This document shows positions 49,049 through 60,268 of a DNA stretch of 64,000 nucleotides, piece by piece (the stretch's first letter is position 1; each line of letters starts with the position of its first letter). Under the pieces are notes generated by a model that was not told where the DNA came from, made no database searches, and saw only the letters and a program-made list of their open reading frames with translations. The position numbers were made by a program, and so were the translations under genes. The stretch comes from Nelumbo lutea. Its lineage: Eukaryota; Streptophyta; Magnoliopsida; Proteales; Nelumbonaceae. The DNA lies in the NCBI GenBank assembly GCA_022828595.1, contig JAKGHH010000003.1, positions 53,185,759 to 53,249,758 on the forward strand, given 5' to 3'.

Positions 49049-49350
49049 CATGATTTTCAAAACTAGACCAGACCAAACAATCAAACCAAAAAAACTGGTA
49101 ACTAGTCACCTAACCAATTTCATTTCACTCTAAAATTGCTTTTTGGCTAAAAAGCATTGATTTGGTCAACGAACCATTAATCTAGACAGTTGAACTATTG
49201 AATCGTTGACCTAAACAATGGTTTTTGGTTGTTTTTATTTTTATTTTTTAAGTCAGAACAAGCCATCCATTCGAACCAAATGATCCGATCACTTAACCCA
49301 TAAACCAGTTCCAAAATGGTTCCATGTCGAGTCCGGTTTTAAAAACCAAG
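49049..49350 (+). mobile_element. 'CATGGTTTTCAAAA' MITE, copy D
   Basis: A 302-bp element with ends CATGATTTTCAAAACTAGAC / CTTGGTTTTTAAAACCGGAC (right end reverse-complemented). Internal words match copies A and C. No target duplication visible, so it is older or rearranged. Confidence 0.75.
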
Positions 49351-51119
49351 AAAGGATTTAGGGCTTTTTTTTTTCTAAACTTTCTAATTTCATGCAAAAT
49401 CACTTACAAGGTGTTTGGTTCTGTAGGCGTTTATTCAATAAATGCTGCCACATTAGCACCACTTTAGCAGTTTGTCTCTCTTGTTCTTTCATACATACCG
49501 AGAATGATGAAAGTTGACTTCAGTTTTTGTGCACACCAACTATTTGTGGAAGTTGTCTTTTAAATCTTCTACAAACGATCAAGCGTTTTTTCACTGTTAT
49601 GCCGATGTAGAGCCTAGTGACACCTAATTGTCATAAATAATTATAATTATTATCTTTCTCAGTTTTACAAACAAATAAAATAAAAACTTTGAATGCAAAA
49701 ACGTAATCAGAACCAAACACAAACTTAATTGCCCCTAACCCCACGTGATAGGATGAGACACGTGTTGCACAAGCCGACTGGCGCATTCGTAACTCGTAAG
49801 CCTCTTTTTTGGGAAGAGTGGAAATACAGCTATTTCCAAACGGAGCCTAATTTGGAATGAAGTTTTCTTCACTTTCATGAAACACGCCTCCTGGGGGGAA
49901 AGTGGGAAACCATTCTCTCACTATTTCTGGGATGGAACGATTCTCGATAAAAATGTGTCAAACGTGTTTCCATTCCTCGGAAATATCAGGAATAGTGAAA
50001 AAATTAAAAGAATAGAATAAAAGAGAAATATCAGGGATGGGGGGGGGGGCTGATTTGGGACCCAGGGGAGCCATGCCACGTGTAGTCCAAAAATCCGCAC
50101 ACTGAATGGGGGTTGTGTAGTCCAAAAATCCGCACACTGAATGGGGGGGCTGAACTGGGACGTTGTGGGGGGCTGCTGATCTGCTCTCCCTTTTTTGGCC
50201 ATTCATAAATTTTGGCCCCTCCCACCTCATAAAAAATTGCTGATTCCGCCCCTGGTGCCACGCCAACGGGCCCTGGCGAGTGGCGATCAACATCGCCAAA
50301 CCATCCTAGACAAGATTCTTTGATTCTCTCAACTTACGGCCAAAGATTAACCTTTGGTAGACACGCGTATGAGCAATATTAACTTTTGCGAAAACCGTCG
50401 TATTGGAATCCCCTAGGTCTTCCGTCCAATCCAACGGTTGTGTCATTATAGGACATAGTGAGCTGTACTACGTAAGCATTCGATCGCAAGCAAATCTGGA
50501 TGTGGATGGAGCGCGGATTTCGTCCTCACATCCTTTACAACCGTGCATTGGAATCATCTCCGTACCTTATTTTTTTATTCATGCGAAGATATTATCAACG
50601 CACGGCTTTAAGTACTGAGAGAGAATAAATCAAAATATCTATCTCTTCTTTTTTTTTTTTTTTTTTTATTTCGGCAAAATATATTCTTTTCGAGTTTCGA
50701 CTGTAAATACAGTCTTAAAGCTGTCAACGTGTCATACAGAGAGAGCCCTGTTGCTACAGTACTACCTTCTTTCATGTTTTTATCGGGTAAATTACATATA
50801 TCACCTTGTATTTTAGGATATTGATACTTAATCCCTGAATTTTCATTTATGACAAAGACCCCTGTTTAGATCCTAACACTTTGCCCTTTCACTCTTAATT
50901 GAATTTCTAGAAAAAATGATATACTATTCGTACAAATGAGAGAAGATATTTTAAAATGACTAAAATGGGCAGGCCAAATCACATTACCTCTTTTTCACTC
51001 ACTTTGCTTCTAAACCCTAATCAAACAAACCCTTAGAAAGAAGAAAAGAAATATGAAATATATGAAGAATATATATAATTAAATATGTAAGAGAAATGGC
51101 AAATGATCCCATAAATTAA
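49351..51119. other. Intergenic DNA with a 35-bp tandem duplication
   Basis: Mostly unremarkable. At 50081-50149 a 35-bp unit (tgtagtccaaaaatccgcac...) is duplicated head-to-tail in a G-rich setting that has the look of a transposon fragment ('ccgcccctgg', 'ggcccctccc'). The open frames on the minus strand here are repeat artefacts. A T-run lies at 50648-50667. Confidence 0.45.
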
Positions 51120-51293
51120 GGCCCCGTTTGGTTTGCAGGAATAGGGGTCTGAAATCGGAATCGGAATGGGTTATTCCAATTCCAACTATTTGGTTGTGCG
51201 GAATCGAAATCCCATTCTCATTTCATTCACGTCTGAACCAAACAAATTATGGGAATGGACCATTCTGATTCCGACTATAAACCAAATGGATCC
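51120..51293. mobile_element. Tourist-type MITE (GGCCCCGTTTGG)
   Basis: A 174-bp element with TIRs GGCCCCGTTTGGTTT / GGATCCATTTGGTTT (right end reverse-complemented), flanked by TAA on both sides (51117-51119; 51294-51296). Inner sequence ggaatcggaatcggaatgg is shared with 51703-51955. Confidence 0.8.
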
Positions 51294-51299
51294 TAAAAA

Positions 51300-51655
51300 A
51301 AGAAAAAGATAATTTAGGGATTTAAAGATATTAACAAATGAATTTTTTGCTCCTACAACTCTTGAAATTTGTGAAAAAGCTACTTTTGATCTTCTCAGTT
51401 TGGAAGGAGTACAAATACATAGAGTGCAAAACCTTACATTTTGTATTTCTTTTATGTACTCGTAATGTACATATTTGTATTTATACTCCTTCCAAATTGA
51501 GCATAAAGATTTAAAAGCACTATTTTCTTGGTGAAAAGGCCACATTATATCCAAAAGTGATGATGTAAAAGACATTATTGGCGGATCTATTAAATATATA
51601 ATAAAACAATAAGGCATGCTAAGGTAGCATTACTCAAGTGAAAATAAATTTGGGA
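51300..51655. mobile_element. Relic of the long-TIR family with an inner hairpin
   Basis: Words at 51565-51650 (attggcggatctattaaat, aataaggcatgct) match the arm of the 45385-46765 element. Inside, 51394-51502 forms a foldback: cagtttggaaggagtacaaa pairs with tttatactccttccaaattg. A 143-codon minus-strand open frame spanning this region is a repeat artefact. Confidence 0.55.
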
Positions 51656-51702
51656 AATTATAGGTGGGTTCTACTTAAAATTGCCCAATTAAAAAAATAT
51701 TA

Positions 51703-51955
51703 GGCTTCATTTGGTTCTTGGGAATAGGGGTCTGGAATCGGAATCGGAATGGATTATTCCAATTCCAATTGTTTGGTTGGATGGAATCGGAATCCCATTT
51801 CTATTTCTGCTAGAATAAAATTCCCCCATTTGAGAGAATGATCATTCATTGCCCTTCACTTGGTAATAAAATCTTACCGATTTCAGTTCACACTCTCATT
51901 CTTGTCTGAACCAAATAGACTATAAAAATGGACCATTTCGATTCCAATTTCAATT
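51703..51955. mobile_element. Second copy of the GGAATCGGAATCGG MITE
   Basis: Same family as 51120-51293 (ataggggtctggaatcggaa, ttattccaattcca, accaaatagactataaaa). It is longer by an internal 80-bp stretch, and the right end has diverged. Directly abuts the copia relic. Confidence 0.65.
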
Positions 51956-51997
51956 GTTTTGTTCAATGAATGTTTATTTCCTTTCGCTAACCTTCTT

Positions 51998-52590
51998 GCA
52001 GCACCGACATCACCAACATCCTCTGTCCAGCCACCCACTGGACCACCACCTCTTCCTTGCCACTCACTCCCTAATCTCCTTCTCCTGTCCAAGTCACTAA
52101 CGATCAGCCGCCCCCATCTCCTATCATACCACACCTCCTGCTGTACCTTAGGCTCCGCCCTCAATTGTTTCAACATAACTAATGATCACCAGATCCAAAT
52201 CTGGGTTAGCAAACCCAGTCTCAAACATCTGGAATCTAAAGCCCAACATCAGGCCCATACCTTCTCTAAGCATCCAATCTTCACCTCCAGTCCTGAACCC
52301 ACACGTTTTACTGAAGCTAACAATCATCCTCAGTGGCACGATGCAATGGTTGAAGATTTCCATGCACTTGTTCGCAATGGAACTTGGGAGTTGTGACCTC
52401 GATCTGAAGCCCACAATGTCTTGAGTTGTAAGTGGGTTTTCCATGTGAAGCGTTGACCTGATGGTTCTACAGACTGCTACAAAGACAAGCTCGTTGCTAA
52501 GGAATTTCATTAACGTGAAGGAAGAGACTTTCATGAGACATTCAGTCCAGTTGTAAAGCCCACCACCATTCACATGATTCTCTCACGTGA
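51998..52590 (+). pseudogene. Broken Ty1/copia pol fragment (integrase-RT linker and RT start)
   Basis: A Ser/Pro-rich linker leads to MITRSKSGLANP (52182), the conserved 'M.TRSK.GI.KP' block before copia reverse transcriptase. After a frame change comes PQWHDAMVEDFHALVRNGTWEL (positions about 52325-52396), then in-frame stops interrupt 'CKWVFHVKR', 'KLVAKEFH' and 'FSPVVKPTTI' (to about 52580). These are the ordered N-terminal RT landmarks of copia elements. The catalytic RT motifs are absent, since sequence beyond 52590 is unrelated. Inactive fragment. The source element would encode a Gag-Pol polyprotein. Confidence 0.85.
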
Positions 52591-53069
52591 AGGCATAGTC
52601 TGTTATTATAACGATACTACACGCTTCACAAATGATCTCATGTGACTATTCTCTGAATTTGTTGTGAATTATTACCAAATTTTATCTCGTCTAGAAAGAA
52701 AGCCACTGAGGTAGCTAAGATGATTCATATCTTTTAAACAGAAAAAAAGATTAGAACTATATACTGTGGTACTCATTAAATTGGTCTCAACTCTCTAGTC
52801 TCCATTTCCATTTGAAAGAAGAAAATGCAAAAGGAGAAACTCAATAACTCACCATGAACTATATACTGTGTGGGTACTCAATAACTCGTTTCATGCTAGT
52901 TCGTAATTGGCGTTGGGAAGCGAAGCGTGAATTAAGCATGATAACGATTGCCACTGGTTCACACTCAATGAATCACATACAAACAAATGAATCCAGATTT
53001 CTTGCCCACAAGAACTCTTCTCATGTCTACTCATATAACATCGCAGCTATATATGGCGGATGTTCTTAA
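52591..53069. other. Intergenic DNA, no gene recognised
   Basis: No motif or ORF supported. 'actatatactgtg' occurs twice (52758 and 52858). Confidence 0.4.
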
Positions 53070-53420
53070 GGCTGCATTTGGAAACAATGCAAATATGTAG
53101 AGTGTAAAATTGTTCATATAAATTGCAAAATTGGATTAGTTTTGCATTGATAAATTTATCTTCTTACCAAATAGACTTTTAGTTGTAATGGATGTAAACA
53201 TGAATTCCAATAAAGCATACTTTTTTTTTTATTAGAGGTCCACTTGAATACAAATTTACTTCTTTTTTTATTGATGTACTTTTACATCTTATTATCAATG
53301 TAAATATGCATTGATTTGTCATTTGTCAATGCATAAATGTAACAGACAAATGTGAACTAGAGTGCAAATTTACCCTGAACTGGGATTTACACTCCATTTA
53401 CATTGTTTCCAAACACAGCA
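53070..53420 (+). mobile_element. Tourist-type MITE, copy 2
   Basis: A 351-bp element with TIRs GGCTGCATTTGGAAACAATG / TGCTGTGTTTGGAAACAATG (right end reverse-complemented), flanked by TAA (53067-53069; 53421-53423). Collinear with 22122-22508, missing about 35 bp internally. Confidence 0.88.
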
Positions 53421-53423
53421 TAA

Positions 53424-55338
53424 TGAGCATAATGAACGGAGGTAATACGTTGTGCATAGACGAGGGCAGAGTTCTTGTGAATAGGAGATCCGGAGTCCAA
53501 ACATTATCTTCTTCCCTTTCCAACTTCAAAGTCTAACCCATTAAACCTACAAAACCGAAGGACAGTTTCAATCAAAATAAACAAAGTTCCCTAAGCTTAA
53601 CAGCAAAAAAATAAAAAGAAGCAACTTCCAACGAAGTAATGAATGATCGTTGCGTATGTTGGAACTTCACATTTGTTGGGCTTCTAGACTTTCACTTGTA
53701 TTTGAGATATAGCCTATCCGGTTTAAATGGGATCCACATATAATTAATATTTTTATTAATTAATTTTTAAATAAAATAACTAACTTTATTTTTATTCTTG
53801 GTCACACTAGTTGGGTGTCACGCCCCCAACCAAGGTTAGGCACGAGACAATGTCACATGCTTACTAGCATGTAAAGCTTTACTTGCTCACAATCAAGATC
53901 TAAAATTTTAACAATAAACTTTAAATAAAAACAAATAGTAAACTAAATGTAAAATCACATAATTTCTAATAATTTGAGTTCCATCAAATGTCTAAGCGTT
54001 TAGTGAAAACTCTTGTACAAAAATAAATCTAAAATCCAACTAATAAATCTACCACAAGTTCTAATGCAAATACTCTCTCTCTCTCAAACAATCCCATATA
54101 GTAACTATTTTTCTATCACTTGAAAAGGAAGAGAACTGGGAATAATGAGTGCAACCCTTAGTAAGTAACATTTCATCTCCCTAGTTGGACCAATCATGCA
54201 AAAAATAATACTAATAATGATGGTCTGAAAAGAGATCACTGCTATGATATACTAGCTCTCTCTCTCTCTTACAAGTATGATATACTGTCATGAAGGTCTC
54301 ATAACCCAATATAATTTAAACCTTACTCCCATTTAAAGAGATCACTGGATGGCCCCTTTCTAGTGGCCTAAAATTGGCTGGTTGCAAACAGTTTCTCAAA
54401 TTCTCCGATTTAACATATTTAATATATCAACTTTAAAAATTCATAACTTTTAGTACAAAAATCTAAACAAAGAGTTCTTGGTATCTCATAGAGAACTACA
54501 ATTTAGAAACAAAATCTAGTAAAAAACGTTGTCAGAATGCCAGTTTTCAGCTGCCTAAAGTTGGTTAACATCCCCTATGTTTCAACCCAAAATTTAACTT
54601 AGCATTCCTTCCATAAATCCAAAAGACACAAGGTTAGATCCATTGGGTTCCTCATGTCATAAAGTCTCTATTAAAACTGTTTTTCTTACTGGAGGTTGGC
54701 TGGAAAATGACCATCTACAAAAATCCTAATTTTAAGTTTAATACACAAGGAAAAAAAAATGAAAGTCCAAAGGAGAAAAAGATTTGCCTAAAGAGCGGTT
54801 TGGTGCCAAAAATCATTGAGATGAAACCCCTCATTGATTCTCCAATAATGGATTGTCTTCACCTTCTCTTAGGTCTAAAAAGAAAAAAGATGAAAGAGTT
54901 CCTGCATTAGCTAAAGAAATTAGGTTTTTCTGTTATAAACATATTTTTCCTTTTTGCTAAGTAGTCTCCCCTCAAAAGAAATTTCAAACAGGTCCCCCTC
55001 CTACAACATCAATTCTCCCGTTATTAACCTTAGTGGGGTTTTTTTCTTGGGTATTTTATCAGGACTCATGCTTATTCATGGGCTTTATTTATAAGTAAAA
55101 TTAAAGATAGAGCTTTATGACATTTCCAATTAAGTGGCATCCATCTAAGTTCAATTCAAGTTTTATTTTTTTGGGGGATATGTCTAGTTTATCCAATTAC
55201 AATTTAAGTTGTGCTTTAGTGAGAGTGGCCAATTTCCTATTCTCTAGATAAATTTGTATTTTTTGTATCTTAATGCTAGTTTTTATTATTTTTGAGAAAG
55301 AATTTTTTATTAATTTATATTGGTTTATTATTATTTCT
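53424..55338. other. Intergenic DNA, possible LTR fragment
   Basis: At about 53818 'tgtcacgcccccaaccaagg' resembles the 5' start of certain plant gypsy LTRs (TGTCACG...), but no partner LTR or coding region was found. CT repeats lie at 54072-54087 and 54256-54270. No gene supported. Confidence 0.35.
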
Positions 55339-55786
55339 AGGTGAAATTATAAAAAATCCTCTTAATACAATTCTATAAACCACCTTTGTGTTTTGCCCCT
55401 GATAAAGGCCTCTCCTATAGTTTTGAGAAAAAAAAATGCAAATACCGCCTTTCCCTTGGCTTTTCCGTAGCAAAGACATTGAAGTCTTATCATTATATAT
55501 GCATTATCATACATAATTTAATGTTTTAACCTTATCCTTCACTAACTTATTTTTCCAGACAACTTTCAAAGAATAATTCTCCTTACTCTTCTTGGACGGA
55601 ATAAGGTAAAAGGCTGATGTGAAGTAAAATTAATGCATTACATCAACATTTTTTATTTGGAATATTGACGAAAAGAAGGTATTTGCATTTTTTTTAAATA
55701 ATAAGGGAGGTTTTGTTATGGTAAAAAAACTGGGGAGTTTCATAGGATTGTTAGAAAACCCAATGAGGTTTTTATAATTTTCCTTA
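55339..55786. mobile_element. Long-TIR MITE
   Basis: Arms of about 110 bp (55339-55450 and 55680-55786) are inverted copies: aggtgaaattataaaaaatc versus the complement of gtttttataattttcctta, sharing ctcccttat, aaaaatgcaaatacc and tagaaaaccc-type words. 448 bp, non-coding. Part of one arm recurs at about 290-410. Confidence 0.7.
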
Positions 55787-56307
55787 TTTTAAATGGAATT
55801 TAAGTTGATTTGAAAACAATTAAACTATATTTAAAATTAATATTTTTGTCAATTTTTTAAATTTTAAAAATTGGATTTATTTAATTATATTAATTTTTTA
55901 TTAAATTTGAATCCCTTATGAATTTTATATAAATTTTTATTTTTCAGTGGAACTTAAGTTGGTTTTGAATTAATAAAATTTAATCATAAAACTAATAATT
56001 GTTTGATAATTTTGTATTAGTTTTATATTAATTTTAAATTGATATTAAATTTTTATTTATCTTATTCTTTTTATTATATTAATAAAATATTTTTATCAAT
56101 AACAATAATTAATAATTATTTTCATTTTATTTAAGTAACTTACTAAATTATTTTTGTTATCGTTGGTTAGTTTTTATTATTTTCAAATGGAATATAGATG
56201 AATTATAATTTTGAGTGGAAGTAGATTATTTAGCATAATAATATATCATTGAATATCTCTATCTATCTATATATATAGTTATAGTTATAGTTAAATTGAA
56301 ATTAATA

Positions 56308-56775
56308 TCTATACTACTATTAAAAGCACGAATGAGGCCTAAGATTTCTAGAATTTTACTTGACTAAAATACCCCTCATTTTGAATTTAGACACTCTTTA
56401 TTTTGGGGGGAAATGTGTAACTTCAATACCACTATTCATTTCATTAAATCCCATATTTAAGGTATTAACTCTTATTTATTTCTAAAATTTTTCTTGGTAC
56501 AAATACCTTTCAGTTTGAATTTGGACATTCTTCATTTTGGGGGCAAAAAATATAATTCCAACACTACTATTTAGTTTATTCAATTCCCTCTTATGAAATC
56601 CCATATTTAAGGTATTAACTCCAATTTATTTCTGTATTTTTTCTTGGTAAAACACCTTTCATTTTCAATTTGGACATTCTTCATTTTGGGGGCAAAAAAT
56701 ATAATTTCAATACTACTATTTAGTTTATTCAATTCTCTCCCATTAAATCCCATATTTAAGGTATTAACTCATATT
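56308..56775 (+). mobile_element. Helitron-like 5' end with three-unit 150-bp array
   Basis: Begins TCTATACTACTATTAAAAGC after an A, matching the plant Helitron 5' terminus type (TC..., insertion between A and T). Three tandem units follow, aligned by aaggtattaact at 56459, 56609 and 56758 (period 149-150), each with 'tttggacattcttcattttgg' and 'tagtttattcaattc'. No 3' hairpin plus CTRR end is visible, so the element is truncated or mis-assigned. Confidence 0.6.
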
Positions 56776-57058
56776 CTTTGAATCCTATATTTAAGGCATT
56801 TTTGCTTTTTTTGTTAGATTCCATTAATTAAATCCATAAATTGTTCAATTAGGTCACCATGTTGATAATAAAGTAAATGGTCTTTTGCAAGTTTTGGTTG
56901 TAAATAGACTCAGAATCATTGTGTGGTGATGGATTTACCTATTTCAAGAAAAACTAGTTGATTTGGCCATGAGATAAAACCAATTTAATAGAGTAATGGA
57001 GATGAGAAAGAATCAGTGGCATGAATTAATGAGGAGAGATTATTAAAAGAGTTAATGG

Positions 57059-57059
<1 letters not shown>

Positions 57060-57086
<27 letters not shown>
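57060..57086. repeat. (GA)13 microsatellite
   Basis: Uninterrupted GA repeat in intergenic DNA. Confidence 0.9.
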
Positions 57087-57089
<3 letters not shown>

Positions 57090-57218
57090 GTGTACTAAAG
57101 TTGATTGGTCACTTGAGTTATTTTTTTTTAATTTTAAAATTAGAAATTTCAAAAAAACCAGAAAAGATATAGGTGTCTTTGAGAAGAATTCGTAAAAAGG
57201 ATAAGTGACTTTTAGAAT

Positions 57219-57710
57219 CAGGGGTGTCAACGGTATTCAAAAATCCAATTTCAAATTCAAGATTTGTTATAATTGAATCGAATTCGGATAATTCGAATAT
57301 CTAATTGATCGAATTCGGATATCCTATTCATACCAAATAGTGGATCGGATTTGAATTCGGATATGACCTTATTCGATTAGATAAATATTCGAATTTGACC
57401 AATTATTCAATTCTTATATATAATATAAAATTTTTAAATGTCTTATATAATTTATATATATATATATATAATAATTAAATTATATAAATAATTTATATAC
57501 TTTATATAAATAAAATACTTATTTTAAATATTTATTAATTACCTAAAATAATTAATTAGTCAAATTCGAATCAAATCGAATATTCAAATATTTAATCGGA
57601 TTCAAATTCAAATATTAATTTTTAATATCCATCGGATATGGAATTTTCTAATCGGATTCAAGTTTGAATATTACTTGATTCAATTCAACTTCGATCCATT
57701 TACACCCCTA
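57219..57710. mobile_element. hAT MITE with perfect 8-bp target duplication
   Basis: A 492-bp element beginning CAGGGGTGTCAACGG and ending CCATTTACACCCCTA, flanked by TTTAGAAT on both sides (57211-57218; 57711-57718). The ends are dense in GAATTCGGAT/ATCCGAATTC words in both orientations; the core is A/T only. Confidence 0.92.
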
Positions 57711-57867
57711 TTTAGAATAAACCATAAAGCCGAAAAGTATCGACTTGGCACATTGCATTTTAAGTGATATTCACTTATAATTTCTCATATTTATTTTGAC
57801 TTGAGCAATGCCAAATTAGCAACTTTATTATTTTATTATTTGTTTAATAGATCTCTAGTGTGGTCAA

Positions 57868-58381
57868 TAGACTGTTTACGGGCCGGGTCGAGCCGAGCTT
57901 TCACTTTGTATTAACAGATTTTTCTAAGGCCCGAGCTCGAGCCCAGCCTGACCATTGGGCCTACAACTTGGGCCCATGCCCGACCCTCATAAAAAGCCTG
58001 AACCCCGGGCCTAGGCCCGAGCCCGAAATTTAGTCCATGTTGTTACTACTACTAAAGTGGCTGAATAGAGAGAGAGAGTGAGAGAGAAATTATAAAGAAA
58101 AAAATAAAAAAATGTATATATTAAATTGTAAATATATATATATATATTTCAATAAATATTATATTATTTATATATTTTATATAATATATAAAATACATAT
58201 TATGTATTTTATAAAATATATAATGCTGAGTCGGGCTGGGCTTTTTTGACAAATCCCGAGCCCGGTTCATAACATAGTTGGGCTTACTGTGTTAGGCCCG
58301 CCTGACGAGCCTAATTACATGACCAAACCCGACCGGGGTGTGGGCCGGGCCATTGGGCTACCTGGCCCTTGAACAGGTCTA
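57868..58381 (+). mobile_element. Twin hAT MITE, first copy
   Basis: A 514-bp element with TIRs TAGACTGTTTACGGGCCGGG / TAGACCTGTTCAAGGGCCAG (right end reverse-complemented), flanked by GTGGTCAA on both sides (57860-57867; 58382-58389). GGCCCGAGC-rich ends and an AT-rich core with GA and TA tracts. Same family and orientation as 58539-59040. Confidence 0.93.
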
Positions 58382-58538
58382 GTGGTCAATTTTGGGTTTA
58401 ATGTGGTATTCTCGACATAGTTTCAGGGTGAAAAACGGTCGTTTCAAATCTTTAGGTCAAAAGTGGATTTATTCAAAGTTTACTGATTGATAGAAAAAAA
58501 ATTCGAGTCTTTATTGAAAATGAAAATTTGGGGGCTAA

Positions 58539-59040
58539 TAGACATGTTCATGGGTCGGGCTTTCACTTTGTATTAACAGATTTTTCTAAAGCCCAAGCCC
58601 GAGCCTGACCCGACCATCAAGCCTACAACTTGGGCCTAAGCCCAACCCTTATAAAAAGCCCGAAGCCTGGGCTTGGGCCCAAGCCCGAAATTTAGCCTAT
58701 ACTGTTACTACTACTGAAATGACTGAATAAAGAGAGAGAGAAATTATAAAGAAAAGAATAAAAAATGTATATATTAAATTATAAATATATATTTTAATAA
58801 ATATTATATTATTTATATATGTTATACAATATATAAAATACATATTATATATTTTATAAAAATATATAATACTGTCGGGCCGGACTTTTTTAACAAATCT
58901 CGAGCCCGGCCCAAAACACAGTTGGGCTTACTGTGTTAGGCCCGAGTTGAAGCCTACGGGCCTAATTACATGACCAAACCCGACCGCCCGACCGGGGTGC
59001 GGGCCGGGCCATCGGATTACCCAGCCCATGAACAGGTTTA
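58539..59040 (+). mobile_element. Twin hAT MITE, second copy
   Basis: A 502-bp element with TIRs TAGACATGTTCATGGGTCGG / TAAACCTGTTCATGGGCTGG (right end reverse-complemented), flanked by GGGGCTAA on both sides (58531-58538; 59041-59048). Collinear with the first copy, with a few small indels. It ends 1.2 kb upstream of the ethylene receptor start codon. Confidence 0.93.
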
Positions 59041-59048
59041 GGGGCTAA

Positions 59049-60268
59049 GTGGGAAACTGTGACCACCCCTAAAATCAGAGGTTGCTAACATGGAATTTAC
59101 CCTTTTTTATTTCTCTTTAATAATGGTTTCATCTGTCAAACTAACACAACGACGACAGCTCTCCTAGTCTCCTTTCCCCGGGAACCCCATCGATCTATTT
59201 CAACGTCACAGACTCAAAACAGTACTTCCCTCTTATCTTCATTCGACACGTTTCGCTTCCCAAACTTTGCTCGAAGCTTTGGAAAATGAGGATGGAAATA
59301 ACAGTGAGAGAATTCGATATTTTTGATTCATCTTCTCTGCCATGAGCTGCGAAACAAACCCAGAACCCAAAACCGCTTTCCCCCTCCTCTGCTCTGTTCC
59401 AGCGGTCTGGGCGGCGCAGTATGACGGGACTAGGTTGGTGGTGGGAAGTTTTATCGAGACCGGGGTTTTAGGTTGGGTTCTGTTTTTTGGTTTGGGTTTA
59501 TCAGACAACGGAGGAGGAGGGGTGTTCTTATTATTACTGTTCTGGTCGCTGTTGTTATATCGTTTTGTTGATGGTCGGTGGATTTCGTTTTTTAAACAAT
59601 ACATAATTGTACGAGTCGGGAGGCGGCGAAATTAATACCGGAAAGTGGAAATCGTCAAAATCAATCAGTTTGGCGAAATTAATACTATAAACGTTGGCAT
59701 TAGAGTTTGGCAAACAAGAAGAAAGAGAAAAGGAAAAGAGATCTGAAGGTGGCTTTTTTGTTGAAATCTTGTTTTTGTTTGCCACGAGTATGTGTGTTTT
59801 TTAGGTACTACGTTTACCCGCCTCGTATTTCTGTTGCTGATTTTATTTTTGGTGATTTTGAAAGGTCGGAGTGGTCGGTAGGAACGTACTATTGGTTCTT
59901 TCTTTGCATTTTTTTTTCCTGTGTGTGATTCTTTATTTTTGATGCCGTGAGTTGTAGAGATATTATTCTCTTCAATGTGTTGTTCTGTGTAAACATAGAA
60001 TATAGGAGAAAAAAGTTTAAGAAAAAAGCAGATAAACAGAATTTAGCAAAAGAGGGAAAGCAAAACAATTGGAAAATTTTGAATTTTGATGTAAAAGACG
60101 AGGACTTAGGTGGTTTCTGGGTTCTGGGTATCAAGCTGTCAAGAACTGGCAAATGGGTTTCTTTTAATTTTGAAGTTTATCGGGTTTTGTTAGAATTTTT
60201 TTTTTTTTTGAACAGGGTTTGATCTTGGAGCCTTGGTTCTAGGGTTTTAGCAGCATTTCTTAGAAACA
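59049..60268 (+). promoter_or_regulatory. Promoter and 5' leader region of the ethylene receptor
   Basis: Base composition becomes less AT-rich from about 59160, consistent with entry into promoter/UTR. An ATG-initiated 97-codon frame at 59342-59635 would be an upstream ORF if transcribed. I regard it as incidental because it shows no family and its reverse strand is equally open. A pyrimidine-rich stretch followed by 'ttttttaggtactacg' near 59797 could be an acceptor of a leader intron, but no matched donor is compelling. Confidence 0.4.

Noticed and set aside
49921..50299. Overlapping minus-strand Pro-rich frames
   Set aside because: Arise from the duplicated 35-bp unit and G-runs; not a gene.
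59342..59635. 97-codon frame upstream of the ethylene receptor as a separate gene or regulatory uORF
   Set aside because: No homology recognised, the antisense strand is equally open, and transcription start is unknown; kept only as a note in the leader entry.
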